From: Corydoras sp. C115
Lineage: Eukaryota > Chordata > Actinopteri > Siluriformes > Callichthyidae
DNA: 64,000 bases
Direction: 5' to 3'
Assembly (NCBI GenBank): GCA_019802505.1
Contig: JAFMOC010000024.1
Coordinates: 1,247,501 to 1,311,500 of the forward strand
The notes under the pieces were generated by a model that searched no databases, was not told the DNA's origin, and saw only the letters and a list, made by a program, of their open reading frames with translations. The stretch's first letter is position 1. Each line of letters begins with the position of its first letter. Shown piece after piece: positions 17,601 through 28,129 of the stretch. The translations under genes and the position numbers were made by a program.

Positions 17601-20600
17601 TATGTCTGAACCATTTGATAGTCCTGTTTGTGCGCCTGTCACTCTCATATTTTAATATATCTCATATTCTTTAATGCCAAATATATAAACCTGTGTCGGT
17701 TAAAATGTGTGAGTGGTGCTGCCATGAAAAAGAGACACATAATGTAGCTTTACTTATAGGACCAGCCCAACTTACCCATTTCTACCAGTGTAATAACCAC
17801 ATCTGAGAGAGTGGGAATGCTCCGAGCTGTGTGTTCACAGTTTGCTTTTGCGGCACGTCCAACTTCACTTATATCTGTAACGCATTAGATAGCAGTACAA
17901 AATTTGTAAAAATATATATAAATGGCAGTCCACTGCCTTCTGTTACTTTATGTCACTTAATTCACCATGGCAATGTTTTGACAACCTTATACTGACAAAG
18001 GAAAAAATGGAAAAGTTTTAAATTACATTTTAAAAAATTAATCTCCAGTCTGTGTATCTGTGACAATGATTCCACATGCTCCCTGAATTTTTTTTTTACT
18101 GTTCACTGTGATATCAAGTGTACTGGCATTTTTTTTAAACTGAATATTTTCATATGTAAAAGCAAAACTTAAGGACAAGAAATGCTTTTCAACAGAAAGT
18201 CAATTAGATTAGGTAGATTGTGAACTGATTGTTTCTAAACACATTTTGTGGTGTGGCTTATCCTTCTGTACAAAAATCAATGACATTGAGACATACTGAA
18301 AGCCATGAACTAGCAAAGTATCAAAATAAAAATTTCTTAATGAGAAACAGCATCACATTGCCAATTTGCTTGTCCGCATCGTATAAGGTAAAAGGCACCT
18401 CTTGTTTAGAGATGCTCGGTTGCCATCATCTTGCTATTCTAATTAATTTATTGCCAAAGTCACACAAATCATTGTATCTTACATTTTCTGCTTTTAAAGC
18501 AAATCTTTATTCACTTGCTGCCTAAAATATCTCATTCCTTGACAGGTGCCACTTTATCAAGATGTTGTTGACATGCATCAGTAGTTGTCTTCTTGTGGCT
18601 AATCTGAGGATATTTTCTTTTCTATGTTATATTTAACAGCTCAAACCTAGTATTAACAAAATGCTATGCTTTAGTAAATCACATCTTATAATAAATATGT
18701 AATAACTATTTGACTTCTACACCAATTGCATATGATTACTGGACAAGCTACCCTTAGAAAAAGTATGCATGGTAAATGATGGGCTGTCAGGTCACTTACA
18801 GCTCTGCATCATTTCTGTTAACGTCTCCACTGCTGCCTTTTCAGCACTCTCAAAACCACACTCTGTCAGTAATGAGCTGACCACCACCTGAAGAGTGCGT
18901 CGCCGAGCCAGGACATAGTTTTCTGCTGGGCTTGTGCCTCCTTTATTACCACTCGATCGCTAAAGAAAGAAAAAAAATAGATCACATTACTTCTCATTTA
19001 ATAAGGTATGTTTTAAACAGCTGTGTGATGTAAACCGATCTAGGTTTTAAACTATATCTAACCAGAGGTCTGATTGGCATGCATACTTGCCAAATACGTG
19101 TTTGATGGTAATTTGGTAAAACATTTACCAAATGCAAATTTGCATAATATCAAATTGTCCACACTATGAACAGATGTGTGTCCAATTATGTCATACCCTT
19201 GCAATGTTTTATTTGTAAATGTCCCCATTGTGGGACCAATAAAGGTAAATTCTATCTTACCTAATTTGTGTTATTCTTTCTCTAATCTTTTAGCAGTACT
19301 CAATGGATACCACCAACTGCATGCTGATTGCTGGACATTTGTAGTTGGTAGTGGAAAAATCTGGAGCAGCACAATACACAACATGTTGCCACCACAGGAG
19401 TGATGGTGGCTTATTGATTAGCACGTTCCCTCCCTTCCCATGTTCTCCCCATGTCCACATGGGTTTCCTCCAGGTTCTCTGGTTTCCTCCCACAGTCCAA
19501 AAACATGTATTTAAGGTAAACTGAACGCTCTAAATTGCCCGATATATTACAGTGGGTTGCAAAAGTATTCATACCCCTTGAACTTTTCCATATTTTGTCA
19601 CATTACAACCACAAACATAAATATATTTCACTGGAATTTAATGTGAAAGACCAACACAAAGTGGTACACAATTGTAAAGTGGAAGGAAAATTATACATGA
19701 ATCAACATTTTTTTTACAAATAAAAAACTGAAAAGTGCGACGTGCAAAAGTATTCAGCCCCCTTTTCCCTGAGTGCAACCAATTGCATTCAGAAGTTGCC
19801 TGATGAGTGCTAATGACTCAAAAGGGTCCTCCTGTGTGTAATCTAATCTCAGTACAAATACAGCTGCTCCGTGACGGCCTCAGATGTTGGTTAAGAGAAT
19901 ATTGGGGAGCAAACAGCATCATGAAGTCCAAAGAACACACCAGACAGGTTAGGAATATGGTTTTGGAGAAGTTTAAAGCAGGCTTAGGTTATAAAAAGAT
20001 TTCCAAAGCTTTGAACATCTCACGGAGCACTGTTCAATCCATCATCCGGAAATGGAAAGAGTATGGCACCACAGTAAACCTGCCAAGACAAGGCCGTCCA
20101 CCTAAACTTACAGGCGGAACAAGGAGATCACTGATCAGAGAGGCAGCCAAGAGGCCCATGGTGACTCTGGATGAAATGCAGAGAGCCACAGCTCAGGTGG
20201 GGGAAACTGTCCACAGGACAACAATTAGTCGTGCACTACACAAATGTGGTCTTTATGGAAGAGTGGCAAGGAGAAAGCCATTGTTAAAAGAAAACCATAA
20301 GAAGTCCCGTTTGCAGTTTGCCAGAAGCCATGTTGAGGACACAGCAAACATGTGGAAGAAGGTGCTTTGGTCAGACGAGACCAAAATTGAACTTTTTGGC
20401 CACAATGCAAAACGCTATGTGTGGCGGAGAAATAACACTGCACATCACTCTGAAAACACCATCCCCACTGTCAAATATGGTGGTGGCAGCATCATGCTCT
20501 GGGGGTGCTTCTCTTCAGCAGGGACCGGGAAGTTGGTCAAAGTTGATGGGAAGATGGATGGAGCCAAATACAGGGCAATCTTGGAAGAAAACCTGTTGGA

Positions 20601-22330
20601 GTCAGCAAAAGATTTGAGACTGGGGCAGAGGTTCACCTTCCAGCAGGACAACGACCCTAAACATAAAGCCAGAGCTACAATGGAGTGGTTTAAAAAAAAG
20701 AATATTCATGTGTTAGAATGGCCCAGTCAAAGTCCAGACCTAAACCCAATTGAGAATTTGTGGCAAGATCTCAAAACTGCTGTTCACAAACGCTCTCCAT
20801 CCAATCTGACTGAGCTTGAGCTGTTTTGCAAGGAGGAATGGGCAAGAATTTCAGTCACTAGATGTGCAAAGCTGGTGGAGACATACCCTAAAAGACTTGC
20901 AGCTGTAATTGCAGCAAAAGGTGGCTCCACAAAGTATTGACTCAGGGGGGCTGAATACTTTTGTACGTCGCACTTTTCAGTTTTTTATTTGTAAAAAAAT
21001 GTTGATTCATGTATAATTTTCCTTCCACTTCACAATTGTATACCACTTTGTGTTGGTCTTTCACATTAAATTCCAGTGAAATATATTTATGTTTGTGGTT
21101 GTAATGTGACAAAATATGGAAAAGTTCAAGGGGTATGAATACTTTTGCAACCCACTGTATGTGTCTGTGTGTATGAGCGTGTCTAGCGATAGATTGGGCG
21201 CCCTGTCCTGGGTGTATCTGCCCAGTACCCGAAACGTTCTGCCCTGGACGGGGGCATTGGGAACCCATCTACGACCCTAGTAGAGGATTAAGCAGAAGAT
21301 AACGAATGAATGAACACTGCCACCACTGAGCTAGGGATCCCAAGGTTGAGGGTTCAAATCTCATGTTCACTGAAGTTACCAATGTGGGCCATTAAGCAAG
21401 GCCCTTATCCCTATTTGCTTCAGGGGTGCTGTTCCTGTGTTCTGTCACCAGCCATAAAGCTTTGCTACTTGTAAGTCGCTTTGAATAAAAGCGTCTGCTA
21501 AACGACCAAATGTAAATGTGAGTGTCACTGCAGTGCTGAGAGTCATCCATCACCCAAATACTACCTGTGCTGTGATGGTCCTGACCAGTAAAGAGTACAG
21601 TAATGAGGACTAAAATGTATGACCAGTTGTATTGGTCAGTAATTGTAGAACCTATACGGTAGGTGGCGTTAGAAATGAGAAAGCCGTGGACGCAGACACA
21701 ATTCATCCATTATCTTCTGCTTTATACTATATTAGGGTCGCGGGGGTTCCCCATGCCCATCCAGGGGAGAACGTCTCGGGCGGTGGGCAGACAAACCCTG
21801 GACAGGGCGCCAATCCATCAATGGGCACACACTCACACAAACACACTCTATATGGGGTAATTTGAATAACTCAATTGACCTTAATCCATGTTTTTGGACT
21901 GTGGGAGGAAACAGGAGAACCCGGAGGAAACCCACACGGACACGGGGAGAAAATGGAAACTCCACCAGATTGGGATTCGAACCGGGAATCCCTAGCGAAC
22001 GTTCTGACCACTAAACCACCGTGCCGCTATATGGGGCAATTTGGAGAACTCAATTGACTTGCGCAGACACAATGACGTGTCTAATAAAGTGGCCGTTGGT
22101 TTGTTCTAGTTCTCAGCATGTTAGGACCTGGCTCATATTCCCAAATGTTAACGAAATACAGGTACTCGACTATTAAGTCTAATAGTGTAACTCCTTAAGT
22201 GTAAAACGTTCCAGTCTCTGGTAGTCAGGCTGTTAGCTTCGTTTCTCGGTTGTTAACAGGCGGCTAACGCGGCTAACGTTACCGTTCCGGCGTTTAAGGA
22301 TCCTCCGCCCGCCACCGCAGGATCCGCCAT
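14661..22330 (-). CDS. taf8: Transcription initiation factor TFIID subunit 8, eight coding exons
   Basis: TAF8 is a histone-fold subunit of the general transcription factor TFIID; it pairs with TAF10 and helps its nuclear import. Exons in transcript order are 22330-22283, 18959-18800, 17874-17776, 17334-17272, 16650-16526, 15982-15835, 15131-14989 and 14813-14661. They sum to 939 nt (312 residues, close to the 310 of human TAF8). The histone fold spans roughly residues 25-100 (ARRRTLQVVVSSLLTE, ESAEKAAVETLTEMMQS, TLSDVVITLVEMGFNVD). A proline-rich linker follows (HPPYIPSHFPEFPDPHTYIK), then LLPSELELQTLEETDSSEQD, and a basic C-terminal nuclear signal (NPYLRPVKKPKVRRK). All of this matches the vertebrate family. 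Exon 1 encodes MADPAVAGGG, as expected for the short N-terminal exon. Intron 1 (3.3 kb) holds an intact Tc1 element; introns 4 and 6 hold an inverted MITE pair. Confidence 0.95.
15185..15689 (+). mobile_element. Non-autonomous Tc1-like MITE in taf8 intron 6
   Basis: The ends CAGTACAGGTCAAAAGTTTG and its imperfect complement (TTGACTGGTTCTG) abut TA dinucleotides. The body has no transposase. It holds the teleost repeat motif GGTCAGGACTATTACAGAAC and a self-complementary stretch around GCAGCAGTGCTGCTG. It is the reverse complement of the copy at 16745. Confidence 0.7.
16745..17150 (-). mobile_element. Second copy of the MITE, inverted, in taf8 intron 4
   Basis: It reads as the reverse complement of 15185-15689 through most of its length (GCAGCAGTGCTGCTG core, CACCCAAATTATACC, and the end GGTGTCCAATCTTTTGACTT). 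One terminal region is shortened. The two copies flank taf8 exons 5 and 6. Confidence 0.7.
17400..18790. other. taf8 introns 2 and 3, no repeat recognised
   Basis: Outside exon 3 (17776-17874) this AT-rich intron sequence shows no frame, SINE or transposon that I recognise. Confidence 0.5.
19550..21158 (+). mobile_element. Tc1/mariner element, apparently complete
   Basis: The ends are CAGTGGGTTGCAAAAGTATT and its exact complement, flanked by TA target duplications (19548-19549 and 21159-21160). Inverted repeats of about 213 bp (19550-19762 and 20946-21158) are nearly identical, and AAAAGTATTC recurs at the inner end of each arm, as in IR/DR Tc1 elements. Length is 1609 bp. The single transposase gene is open throughout. 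Confidence 0.95.
19921..20940 (+). CDS. Tc1-like transposase, intact open reading frame
   Basis: A 339-residue transposase of the Tc1 (DD34E) group, which cuts and pastes its element into TA sites. The first ATG that fits the family is at 19921 (MKSKEHTRQV); the frame stays open upstream to 19807 but that part is not family-like. The N-terminal paired-like DNA-binding region has helix-turn-helix features (YKKISKALNISRSTVQSII), a GRPP linker resembling an AT-hook-type GRR motif, and a second helical domain. The catalytic core has Asp152 (LWSDET), Asp243 (QQDNDPKH) and Glu278 (NPIENLW), exactly 34 residues apart, a glycine-rich YGGGSIMLWG box, and the terminal GGSTKY. No stop or frameshift was seen, so it may encode an active enzyme. 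Confidence 0.95.
   Translation: MKSKEHTRQVRNMVLEKFKAGLGYKKISKALNISRSTVQSIIRKWKEYGTTVNLPRQGRPPKLTGGTRRSLIREAAKRPMVTLDEMQRATAQVGETVHRTTISRALHKCGLYGRVARRKPLLKENHKKSRLQFARSHVEDTANMWKKVLWSDETKIELFGHNAKRYVWRRNNTAHHSENTIPTVKYGGGSIMLWGCFSSAGTGKLVKVDGKMDGAKYRAILEENLLESAKDLRLGQRFTFQQDNDPKHKARATMEWFKKKNIHVLEWPSQSPDLNPIENLWQDLKTAVHKRSPSNLTELELFCKEEWARISVTRCAKLVETYPKRLAAVIAAKGGSTKY
21326..21517 (+). mobile_element. SINE family B copy in taf8 intron 1
   Basis: It has GGTTCAAATC (B box), GTAAGTCGCTTTGAATAAAA and the GACCAAATGTAAA tail, directly next to the interrupted SINE A. The A box region is partly lost. Confidence 0.7.
21520..21660 (-). repeat. Fragment of the MITE family seen in taf8 introns 4 and 6
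   Basis: Matching motifs are GTGTCACTGCAGTGCTGAGA and TGTGATGGTCCTGACCAGTA. No terminal repeats remain. Confidence 0.5.
21703..22061 (-). mobile_element. SINE family A copy with partial terminal duplication, taf8 intron 1
   Basis: The 12-bp duplication cgcagacacaat (about 21691-21702 and 22062-22073) flanks the unit. The full SINE ends at 22027 and is followed by 33 bases of SINE centre (ATATGGGGCAATTTGGAGAA) before the flank, so the integrated copy carried an extra fragment at its head end. Confidence 0.75.
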
Positions 22331-22480
22331 GTCTGCAGTCCCGCTGTTCCTCTCTTTAGAGGAACACTTAGAGAATTCCGTTCTAATTACGACCTGCTAA
22401 ACATCGAAAAGTTCACGCCGCACAACGTAAAGCTAACGCTATCCGCTTTGCCTTGCTGTGGTTGTTTGTTGTATAATAAA
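22331..22480 (-). promoter_or_regulatory. Probable taf8 promoter and 5' UTR
   Basis: The 150 bases upstream of the taf8 ATG are clearly richer in G+C and CpG than the surrounding AT-rich DNA, as around housekeeping promoters. No TATA box was recognised. The start codon sits in the palindrome CATG, so an ATG with a fair Kozak context also exists on the plus strand, but the plus-strand frame closes after about 20 codons. Confidence 0.4.
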
Positions 22481-22527
22481 AGTCCTGGCGCTAATTCCAC
22501 ATTACACAATAAAAGTCCTAAGTAACG

Positions 22528-22563
22528 ATACATTCATTCATTTATTCATTCATTATCTACGGG
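22528..22563 (-). repeat. SINE A tail fragment, head-to-head with the next copy
   Basis: CATTCATTTATTCATTCATT and TATCTACGG look like a reverse-oriented SINE A tail directly abutting a forward SINE head at 22565. Confidence 0.5.
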
Positions 22564-22564
22564 A

Positions 22565-22717
22565 GGGGCGGCACGGTGGCTTAGTGGTTGGCACTTTCTC
22601 CTCTCAGCACTAGGGATTCCCGGTTCGAATCCCAATCTGGGTGGAGTTTCCATGTTCTGCCCGTGTCTGCGTAAAAACATGGATCAAGGTAACATGCATT
22701 ATTCAAATTGCCCCATA

Positions 22718-22770
<53 letters not shown>

Positions 22771-23034
22771 AACACTAGGGATTCCCGGTTCCAATCCCAT
22801 CTGGGTGGAGTTTCCAAGTTTACCCCGTGTCCGCGTGGGTTTCCTCCGGGTTATCCAGTTTCCTCCCACAGTCCAAAAACATGGCTCAAGGTCAATTGAA
22901 TTCTCCAAATCGCCCCATATAAAGTATGTTTGTGTGTGTGTCTGTGTGAGTGTGTGCCCAGCGATGGATTGGCGCCCTGTCCTGGGTGTATTTGCCCAGC
23001 GCCCGAAACGTTCTTCCCTGGAAGGGCATGGGGG

Positions 23035-23088
<54 letters not shown>

Positions 23089-23100
23089 TGCAACCCCAGT
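22565..23100 (+). mobile_element. Two fused SINE A copies with (GT)n and poly-C expansions
   Basis: A full head (22565-22720) runs into a (GT)n array (22720-22769). A second, headless copy then starts at its CACTAGGGATTCCCGG motif and continues to 23100. Its normal ACCCCACC stretch has become a run of about 52 C residues (23037-23088). Confidence 0.75.
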
Positions 23101-23103
23101 AGA

Positions 23104-23745
23104 GCCAAACACAGCAAAAATCATATTTGAAACATTGGTCAGTTAATGACAACAATTATATACTATAAAGACAAAAGTACTAGGACTCACCTCTAAATAA
23201 TTAAATACAGACTTTTTTTTCAATGTATATTTATTTATAAAGATTTATAAAGCCAAGCACCTAGCCATGTAATTTGATCAAGTGCATGCCTCCAACTTTG
23301 TAAAAACAGTTTGACATGACTGGATAACCGGCGGCACGGTGGCTTAGTGGTTAATGCATTCGCCTCTCAGTGCTAGGGATTCCCGGTTCGAATCCCCATC
23401 TGGGTGGAGTTTCCATGTTGTCTGCGTGGGTTTCCTCCGGGTTCTCCAGTTTCCTCCCACAGTCCAAAAACATGGATCAAGGTCTATTGAATTATCCAAA
23501 TTGCCCCCTATAGAGTGTGTTTGTGTGTGTGTGTGTGAGTGAGTGTGTGCCCAACGCTATTTGGCACCCTCTCATTTGGTCATTGTGGTCATTTAGCAGA
23601 CGCTTTTATCCAAAGCAACTTACAAGGTGAACACAGGGTTAATTACAACATACCTGGGGCAATGAGGGTTAAGGGCCTTGTTCAAGGACCCACACTGGTA
23701 ACTTCAGTGGACCTGGGATTTGAACCAACAACCTTTAGATTTGTA
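23104..23745 (+). repeat. Duplicated segment of cimap3 intron 5
   Basis: AGCCAAACACAGCAAAAATC onward matches 8270-8506 closely, starting six bases inside the intron after the exon 5 donor. The SINE A at 23331-23557 and the reverse SINE B at 23570-23745 occupy the same relative places as those at 8507 and 8970, with the bases between them deleted. Exon 5 itself is not included. Confidence 0.85.
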
Positions 23746-23815
23746 ACCCTCATTGCATACAAAGCGTATTTTCAGTATAAATATTGATAAAAATATAATC
23801 AATTGTTTTGATTAT

Positions 23816-24158
23816 GGGCGGCGGCACGGTGGCTTAGTGGTTAGCACATTCACCTCTCAGCGCTAGGGATTCCCGGTTCGAATCCCCATCTGGGTGGAGT
23901 TTCCATGTTCTCCCCGTGTCTGCGTGGGTTTCCTCCGGTTTCTTCCCACAGTCCAAAAACATGGATCAAGTCAATTGAGTTCTCTAAATTGCCCCATATG
24001 GAGTGTGTATGTGTGAGTGAGTGTGTGTGTGTCCAGCGATAGATTGGCGCCCTGTCCTTGGTGTATCTGCCCAGCGCCCGAAACGTTCTCCCCTGGATGG
24101 GCATGGGGAACCCCACCGCGACCCTAATATAGGATAAAGCAGAAGATAATGAATGAAT
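23816..24158 (+). mobile_element. SINE family A, full copy downstream of g0s2
   Basis: Perfect 11-bp duplication gttttgattat at 23805-23815 and 24159-24169. Head, centre and tail are all present. Confidence 0.88.
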
Positions 24159-24450
24159 GTTTTGATTATACTTATAGTGCTTTTCACGTACACATACCAT
24201 AAAGTTAAACTTTGTTTGTAAATCTGAAGTATACAAAGGCTTTTGAAAAACAATTACAATATTTGTTCTTAATAGTAGCAGTAGTAGTACAAAAAATTAA
24301 AAACATGCAGTGTAAGGCCTAAAGTGACAGTCGAAAAGAAAAACAACTTCAAACTTCCTTACTTAAGAATTGATGTGTTATTTTATTGAATTTCACTTTT
24401 CTGAAGAGACTTTTTTAAACAATATTAAACAGACACCAGTGTGCACAACC

Positions 24451-24456
24451 TTTATT
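24451..24456 (-). other. Polyadenylation signal for g0s2
   Basis: AATAAA on the minus strand, about 340 nt after the g0s2 stop codon. Other AT-rich hexamers lie nearby, so the choice is tentative. Confidence 0.4.
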
Positions 24457-24705
24457 CAGCTGCATACAGAGAAACCTTAATTTCTAAAGATGAAATACAT
24501 CCTATATAAATAATGCTTAGTAGCTAGAAAATCTTTACATCACAATATCATCTTCACAAACATACAGATAACAATTTATAACACAAGGACCTCCACAAAT
24601 TTTCTGGTGTTAGCTGCTCAACAGCATTTATAGCATTCCAACACACTTCCTGTTATCTTTTCCGTCAGGCAAACAGTAACCTTAGTGCAATGGCAGCAGA
24701 CTTGC

Positions 24706-24711
<6 letters not shown>

Positions 24712-24742
<31 letters not shown>
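24712..24742. repeat. (GT)n microsatellite in the g0s2 3' UTR
   Basis: About 15 GT units followed by impure GT/GC sequence, starting about 55 nt downstream of the g0s2 stop on the minus strand, where it reads (AC)n. Confidence 0.9.
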
Positions 24743-24744
<2 letters not shown>

Positions 24745-24796
24745 GTGTGTGCGTGTGTGCGCGCGCATGCATGAGCGTGTGCATGTGAGTGTGTGT

Positions 24797-25158
24797 CTAA
24801 GAGGCATGAGCCCTGAAACTCATACGGCGCTGTCTGAGCATAGGCAGTTCTTTAGCCTTGGTCTCCATCTCCTCCATCCCCTCATCTTCTACATCCATTT
24901 CAGGAACAACTGTTTGTGGCTCTTGAGTTTGGTTTGTTATAGTCAGTGGCTCTTCCAGCAGTTTCTGTAGCACGCTGTCGTCTTGTTCAGGGAAAAGGGA
25001 GCAGACGGCCTCAATCATTCCGCTTGCTACACCAAGCACCGCAAATGTGGTTCCTACCAGATATACCTTCATGGAGCCTTTTGAAGGCCTTGTACTGAGC
25101 ATCTCTCTTGCAAACTGCATGGTCTCCTGCATTGTTTCCATGTTCTTTAAAGTTGTGT
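24797..25158 (-). CDS. g0s2: G0/G1 switch protein 2, single coding exon with start of 5' UTR
   Basis: G0S2 is a small lipid-droplet and ER-associated inhibitor of adipose triglyceride lipase (ATGL/PNPLA2). The CDS runs from the ATG at 25141 to the stop at 24797, giving 114 residues. It opens with METMQET, like human METVQEL. It has one hydrophobic segment at about residues 26-47 (VYLVGTTFAVLGVASGMIEA), the part of the family that holds the ATGL-binding region, and it ends in FRAHAS, close to the human RQHAS ending. The C-terminal third is acidic (DVEDEGMEEME). An acceptor at 25159 (ttacag) puts 17 nt of 5' UTR in this exon, as expected for the two-exon family layout with an intronless CDS. 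The neighbour upstream, camk1g, is also a near neighbour in mammals. Confidence 0.93.
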
Positions 25159-25567
25159 CTGTAAGGCAGAAAATGTTTTGGCATTTATTATGTATAGCAG
25201 AAAGCTGATCATCAACTGTTTTATGGCTAGTTCAGCTTTGTACACATACAATTTAATTTATATTTATGTTGTTATTTAATTTGTTATATATAAGTTATTT
25301 TAAACAAAACATATCATTTCAGTTGAGATTATTAATTTCCTTTAATAAATCTGGAAAAGCCTTACAGTGGCTGATTAAATATCTGGATAATATAGAGTAT
25401 GAAGTATAGTAATTGTTAAAATGTAATGAAAATATTGTGATTTTGAAAAATATAGTAACAAACAAATACAATTAAAAGAAAACCTGGATAGATCTTAAAG
25501 CTTTACCATGGGTAACTTTCAAGAAAAAGAGAAAAAAAAGCTTGAGTAAATCTAAAACTGTACTTAC

Positions 25568-25664
25568 CTGTACAATATACAAGAACCCTTCAGTTAAATA
25601 CTCTTGCTTTGGTATGTCCAAGCGTCAGTGGGCAAATCACAGCAATCTCCTTTACTATTTAAAG
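25568..25664 (-). promoter_or_regulatory. g0s2 non-coding first exon and TATA-like promoter
   Basis: A strong donor (CAG/gtaagta) lies at 25568/25567 on the minus strand, 410 nt upstream of the g0s2 acceptor. About 85-90 nt further upstream is a TATA-like run, TTTAAATAGT, near 25664-25655. Together they fit a TATA promoter driving a short non-coding first exon. This is inference from sequence; no transcript evidence is available. Confidence 0.5.
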
Positions 25665-26042
25665 GCATTTGAAGCCACACTCACTCCTCATGAATATTCA
25701 GTTTTTAAAAAGCCCTGCCAATTTGCTTGTGCAAGGTTCTGTGAGCTTTAGTGATAATAGTCTATGCCAAAACAGTTTGGAGTCTTCTACCCAGGACACT
25801 GCCAGTCACGTATCAAAGCAGCTGCACGTTCCACAGTATGTGAGCAATGTGAAGACCCAAAAGATCCTTTTAAAACATTTAAATAATTGTTAACATTTTA
25901 TTCTTATTTGTGAATTGTGCCAAACAATAACACCCTAAAGCAATATATTAGAAATTAAGGCCTTTATTGCATGCCTGTTGTTCAAGGGAAAAATGTAATT
26001 AAACTCAAAATTATAAGTTACAACAAATTTGGGGCATCAGAC

Positions 26043-26490
26043 ATCCATCCATTCATTATCTTCGGGGGGGGGGGGGGGGGGTTGAGAACGTTTTGGGCGC
26101 TGGGCAGTTACACCCAGGACAGAGCGCCAATCTATCACTGGGCCCAAACTCACACAAACACACATGCTATATGGGACAATTTGGAGAATTCAATTGACCT
26201 TCCATCCATCCATTATCTTCCGCTTTATCCTCTATTAGGGTCGCAGTGAGGTTCCCCATGCCCATCCAGGGGAGAACGTCTCAAGCGCTGGGCAGATACA
26301 CCCAGGACAGGGCGCCAATCTATCGCTGGGCACACACTCACTCACACAAACACACTCTACATGGGGCAATTTGGAGAACTCAATTGACTTGATCCATGTT
26401 TTTGGACTGTGGGAGGAAACCCACGCAGGCACGGGGAGAACATGGAAACTCCACCCAGATGGGGATTCAAACCGGGAATCCCTAGCGCTG
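26043..26490 (-). mobile_element. Two tandem SINE A copies, one incomplete
   Basis: 26043-26199 is a partial copy with a poly-G run (26066-26082); 26200-26490 is a nearly full copy ending inside the tRNA-like head (GGAATCCCTAGCGCTG). Confidence 0.75.
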
Positions 26491-26499
26491 GTTGTAGCA

Positions 26500-27119
26500 T
26501 TGTGACATACCTCATAGCAAGAAAATTATTTTTGCAGGAAGTTTACATGTTCTCTCTTTGTGGATTTCACCTAGGAATGCTAATCTTCTCCTGTAGGTCA
26601 AAAATATGTCAGAAGGCTATATTGCAACACAGAATTGCCTTAGGTAAAAGTGTTTACATAAATGTGTTTGTTCCTATCTGCTCTGTGATGGATTGGTGAA
26701 TTGTTCAAACTGTTTTTCCATCTCTCCTAATATTAACACTGGGGTAGGTTTTAGCTGTGACATTGATAAAATATAAATATTCTTTCCATCACTGTATGTG
26801 AATTTCTATCCTAAACTAATAGTCCATTTCCAATAACATACTGCATAAATTATTAAGGGCAAAGGTTTAGACTTTGAAGATTATAAGAATCCAGAGCAGG
26901 TTAAGATTATAAGGTTACTCATATTCAGTAAACCCTGTTCCACTAGGACATTTGCCAGCATTAGCAGTGCCAAAATGGTTAGAAAAATAGTTTTGCACAC
27001 TGATCGATGTGATTACATCATATTGAGTTAATAATTGTTACTTTTTAGAACTATAATAATTGAAGTGATTAAAACTATAATTTAAATGAATATTGTTCAA
27101 AAATGTCTTATAGGTAGCT

Positions 27120-27155
<36 letters not shown>

Positions 27156-27450
27156 TAGGTTAGCATTTGCTAACCTTTTACAATGATCTGGCAAAAAAAT
27201 GTGTATTCACATGTCTTTTGGTAACTGTTTGCGTATGAGGTAAAAGAGTAGTAGGGTCTTAGGCAATTCTGGTTCAACTCTCTTGATACAGCTTCTGCTG
27301 CATGGACAGAAGCAAATGAGAGACCTCTGACCCACAGCTCTCATCGTTGTCCTTTCCCTTAGATGTGCAGACGTCGTTAAGAAACTGGTTAAGCACAACC
27401 AGCGGGGGAAAAAAAACACATCAGAGAAGCCAAAACTGATATAATGTACT
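26500..27450. other. Non-coding DNA between g0s2 and camk1g
   Basis: AT-rich, with a (TA)n run at 27123-27150. A frame of about 70 codons at 27207-27419 has no recognisable similarity and no splice support. Confidence 0.5.
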
Positions 27451-27459
27451 CATTATTTT

Positions 27460-27573
<114 letters not shown>

Positions 27574-27794
27574 CTGAGTGCAGGGTACCACTATTTTCAC
27601 CACCTGAGTCAACTGCACCCTACAAACCAAGTACCTTTTAATACTAAAGAATAAACCAAAGGTGTGTCACTTTAACAATAATGAATAAATAACTACACTC
27701 ACCTCCTGCCACATGAGCTCCAAAAACTTTACTGCAGCGCTAGTCCACAATACCTCTGCATCAAAAAGTTTTAGACTTACATCTCTCTTTTACT

Positions 27795-27960
27795 TTTATG
27801 CAGGGCAAGAGAGGGCATGTATTATTTTGAATAAATCACGGTAAGAGGTGTTATAAGGCATGACGCATAGCAGAGTACAGTTACACCTCTTTCACGTGAT
27901 TTATTCACAATAATGCTTGCCCCCTAGTGCCTTATTGCTTTTATAAAACGGTTTATTAAA
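27795..27960. repeat. Palindromic MITE-like repeat, copy 1
   Basis: It contains AATAAATCACGGTAAGAGGT and, 50 bases on, its near complement ACCTCTTTCACGTGATTTAT, framed by copies of GCATTATT/AATAATGC and a terminal TTATTGCTTTTA. The same unit recurs at 56425 and 57935. Confidence 0.65.
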
Positions 27961-28129
27961 AGCATAAATGTTCTTTTCCATTTTTTAAAATTAAAAACTA
28001 CAATCAAATATTCCTCTCTAGTGGCCAAATTACAGAAACTATTTTTTGAAATACATCAGGAAAATATGTATTGAACTGTATAGCCATACCATTGTCTGGC
28101 GTGTACCACAGTTTGAGAACAACTGCTTA

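Larger units (their letters stand above)
19400..21314 (+). mobile_element. SINE family A interrupted by a Tc1 element
   Basis: The SINE head (degenerate) and centre lie at 19402-19549 and its 3' half resumes at 21159-21312, ending in GAATGAATGAA. Similar flanks tgccaccac lie on both outer sides. The Tc1 element must have entered after the SINE. Confidence 0.8.

Noticed and set aside
20225..20651. Minus-strand frames inside the second Tc1 element
   Set aside because: They are shadows of the intact transposase frame.
22329..22400. Plus-strand gene starting at the ATG that overlaps the taf8 start
   Set aside because: The frame closes after about 20 codons and no donor or downstream exon was found.
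22699..23155. Frames with poly-glycine or poly-proline runs
   Set aside because: They come from the poly-C tract inside a SINE.
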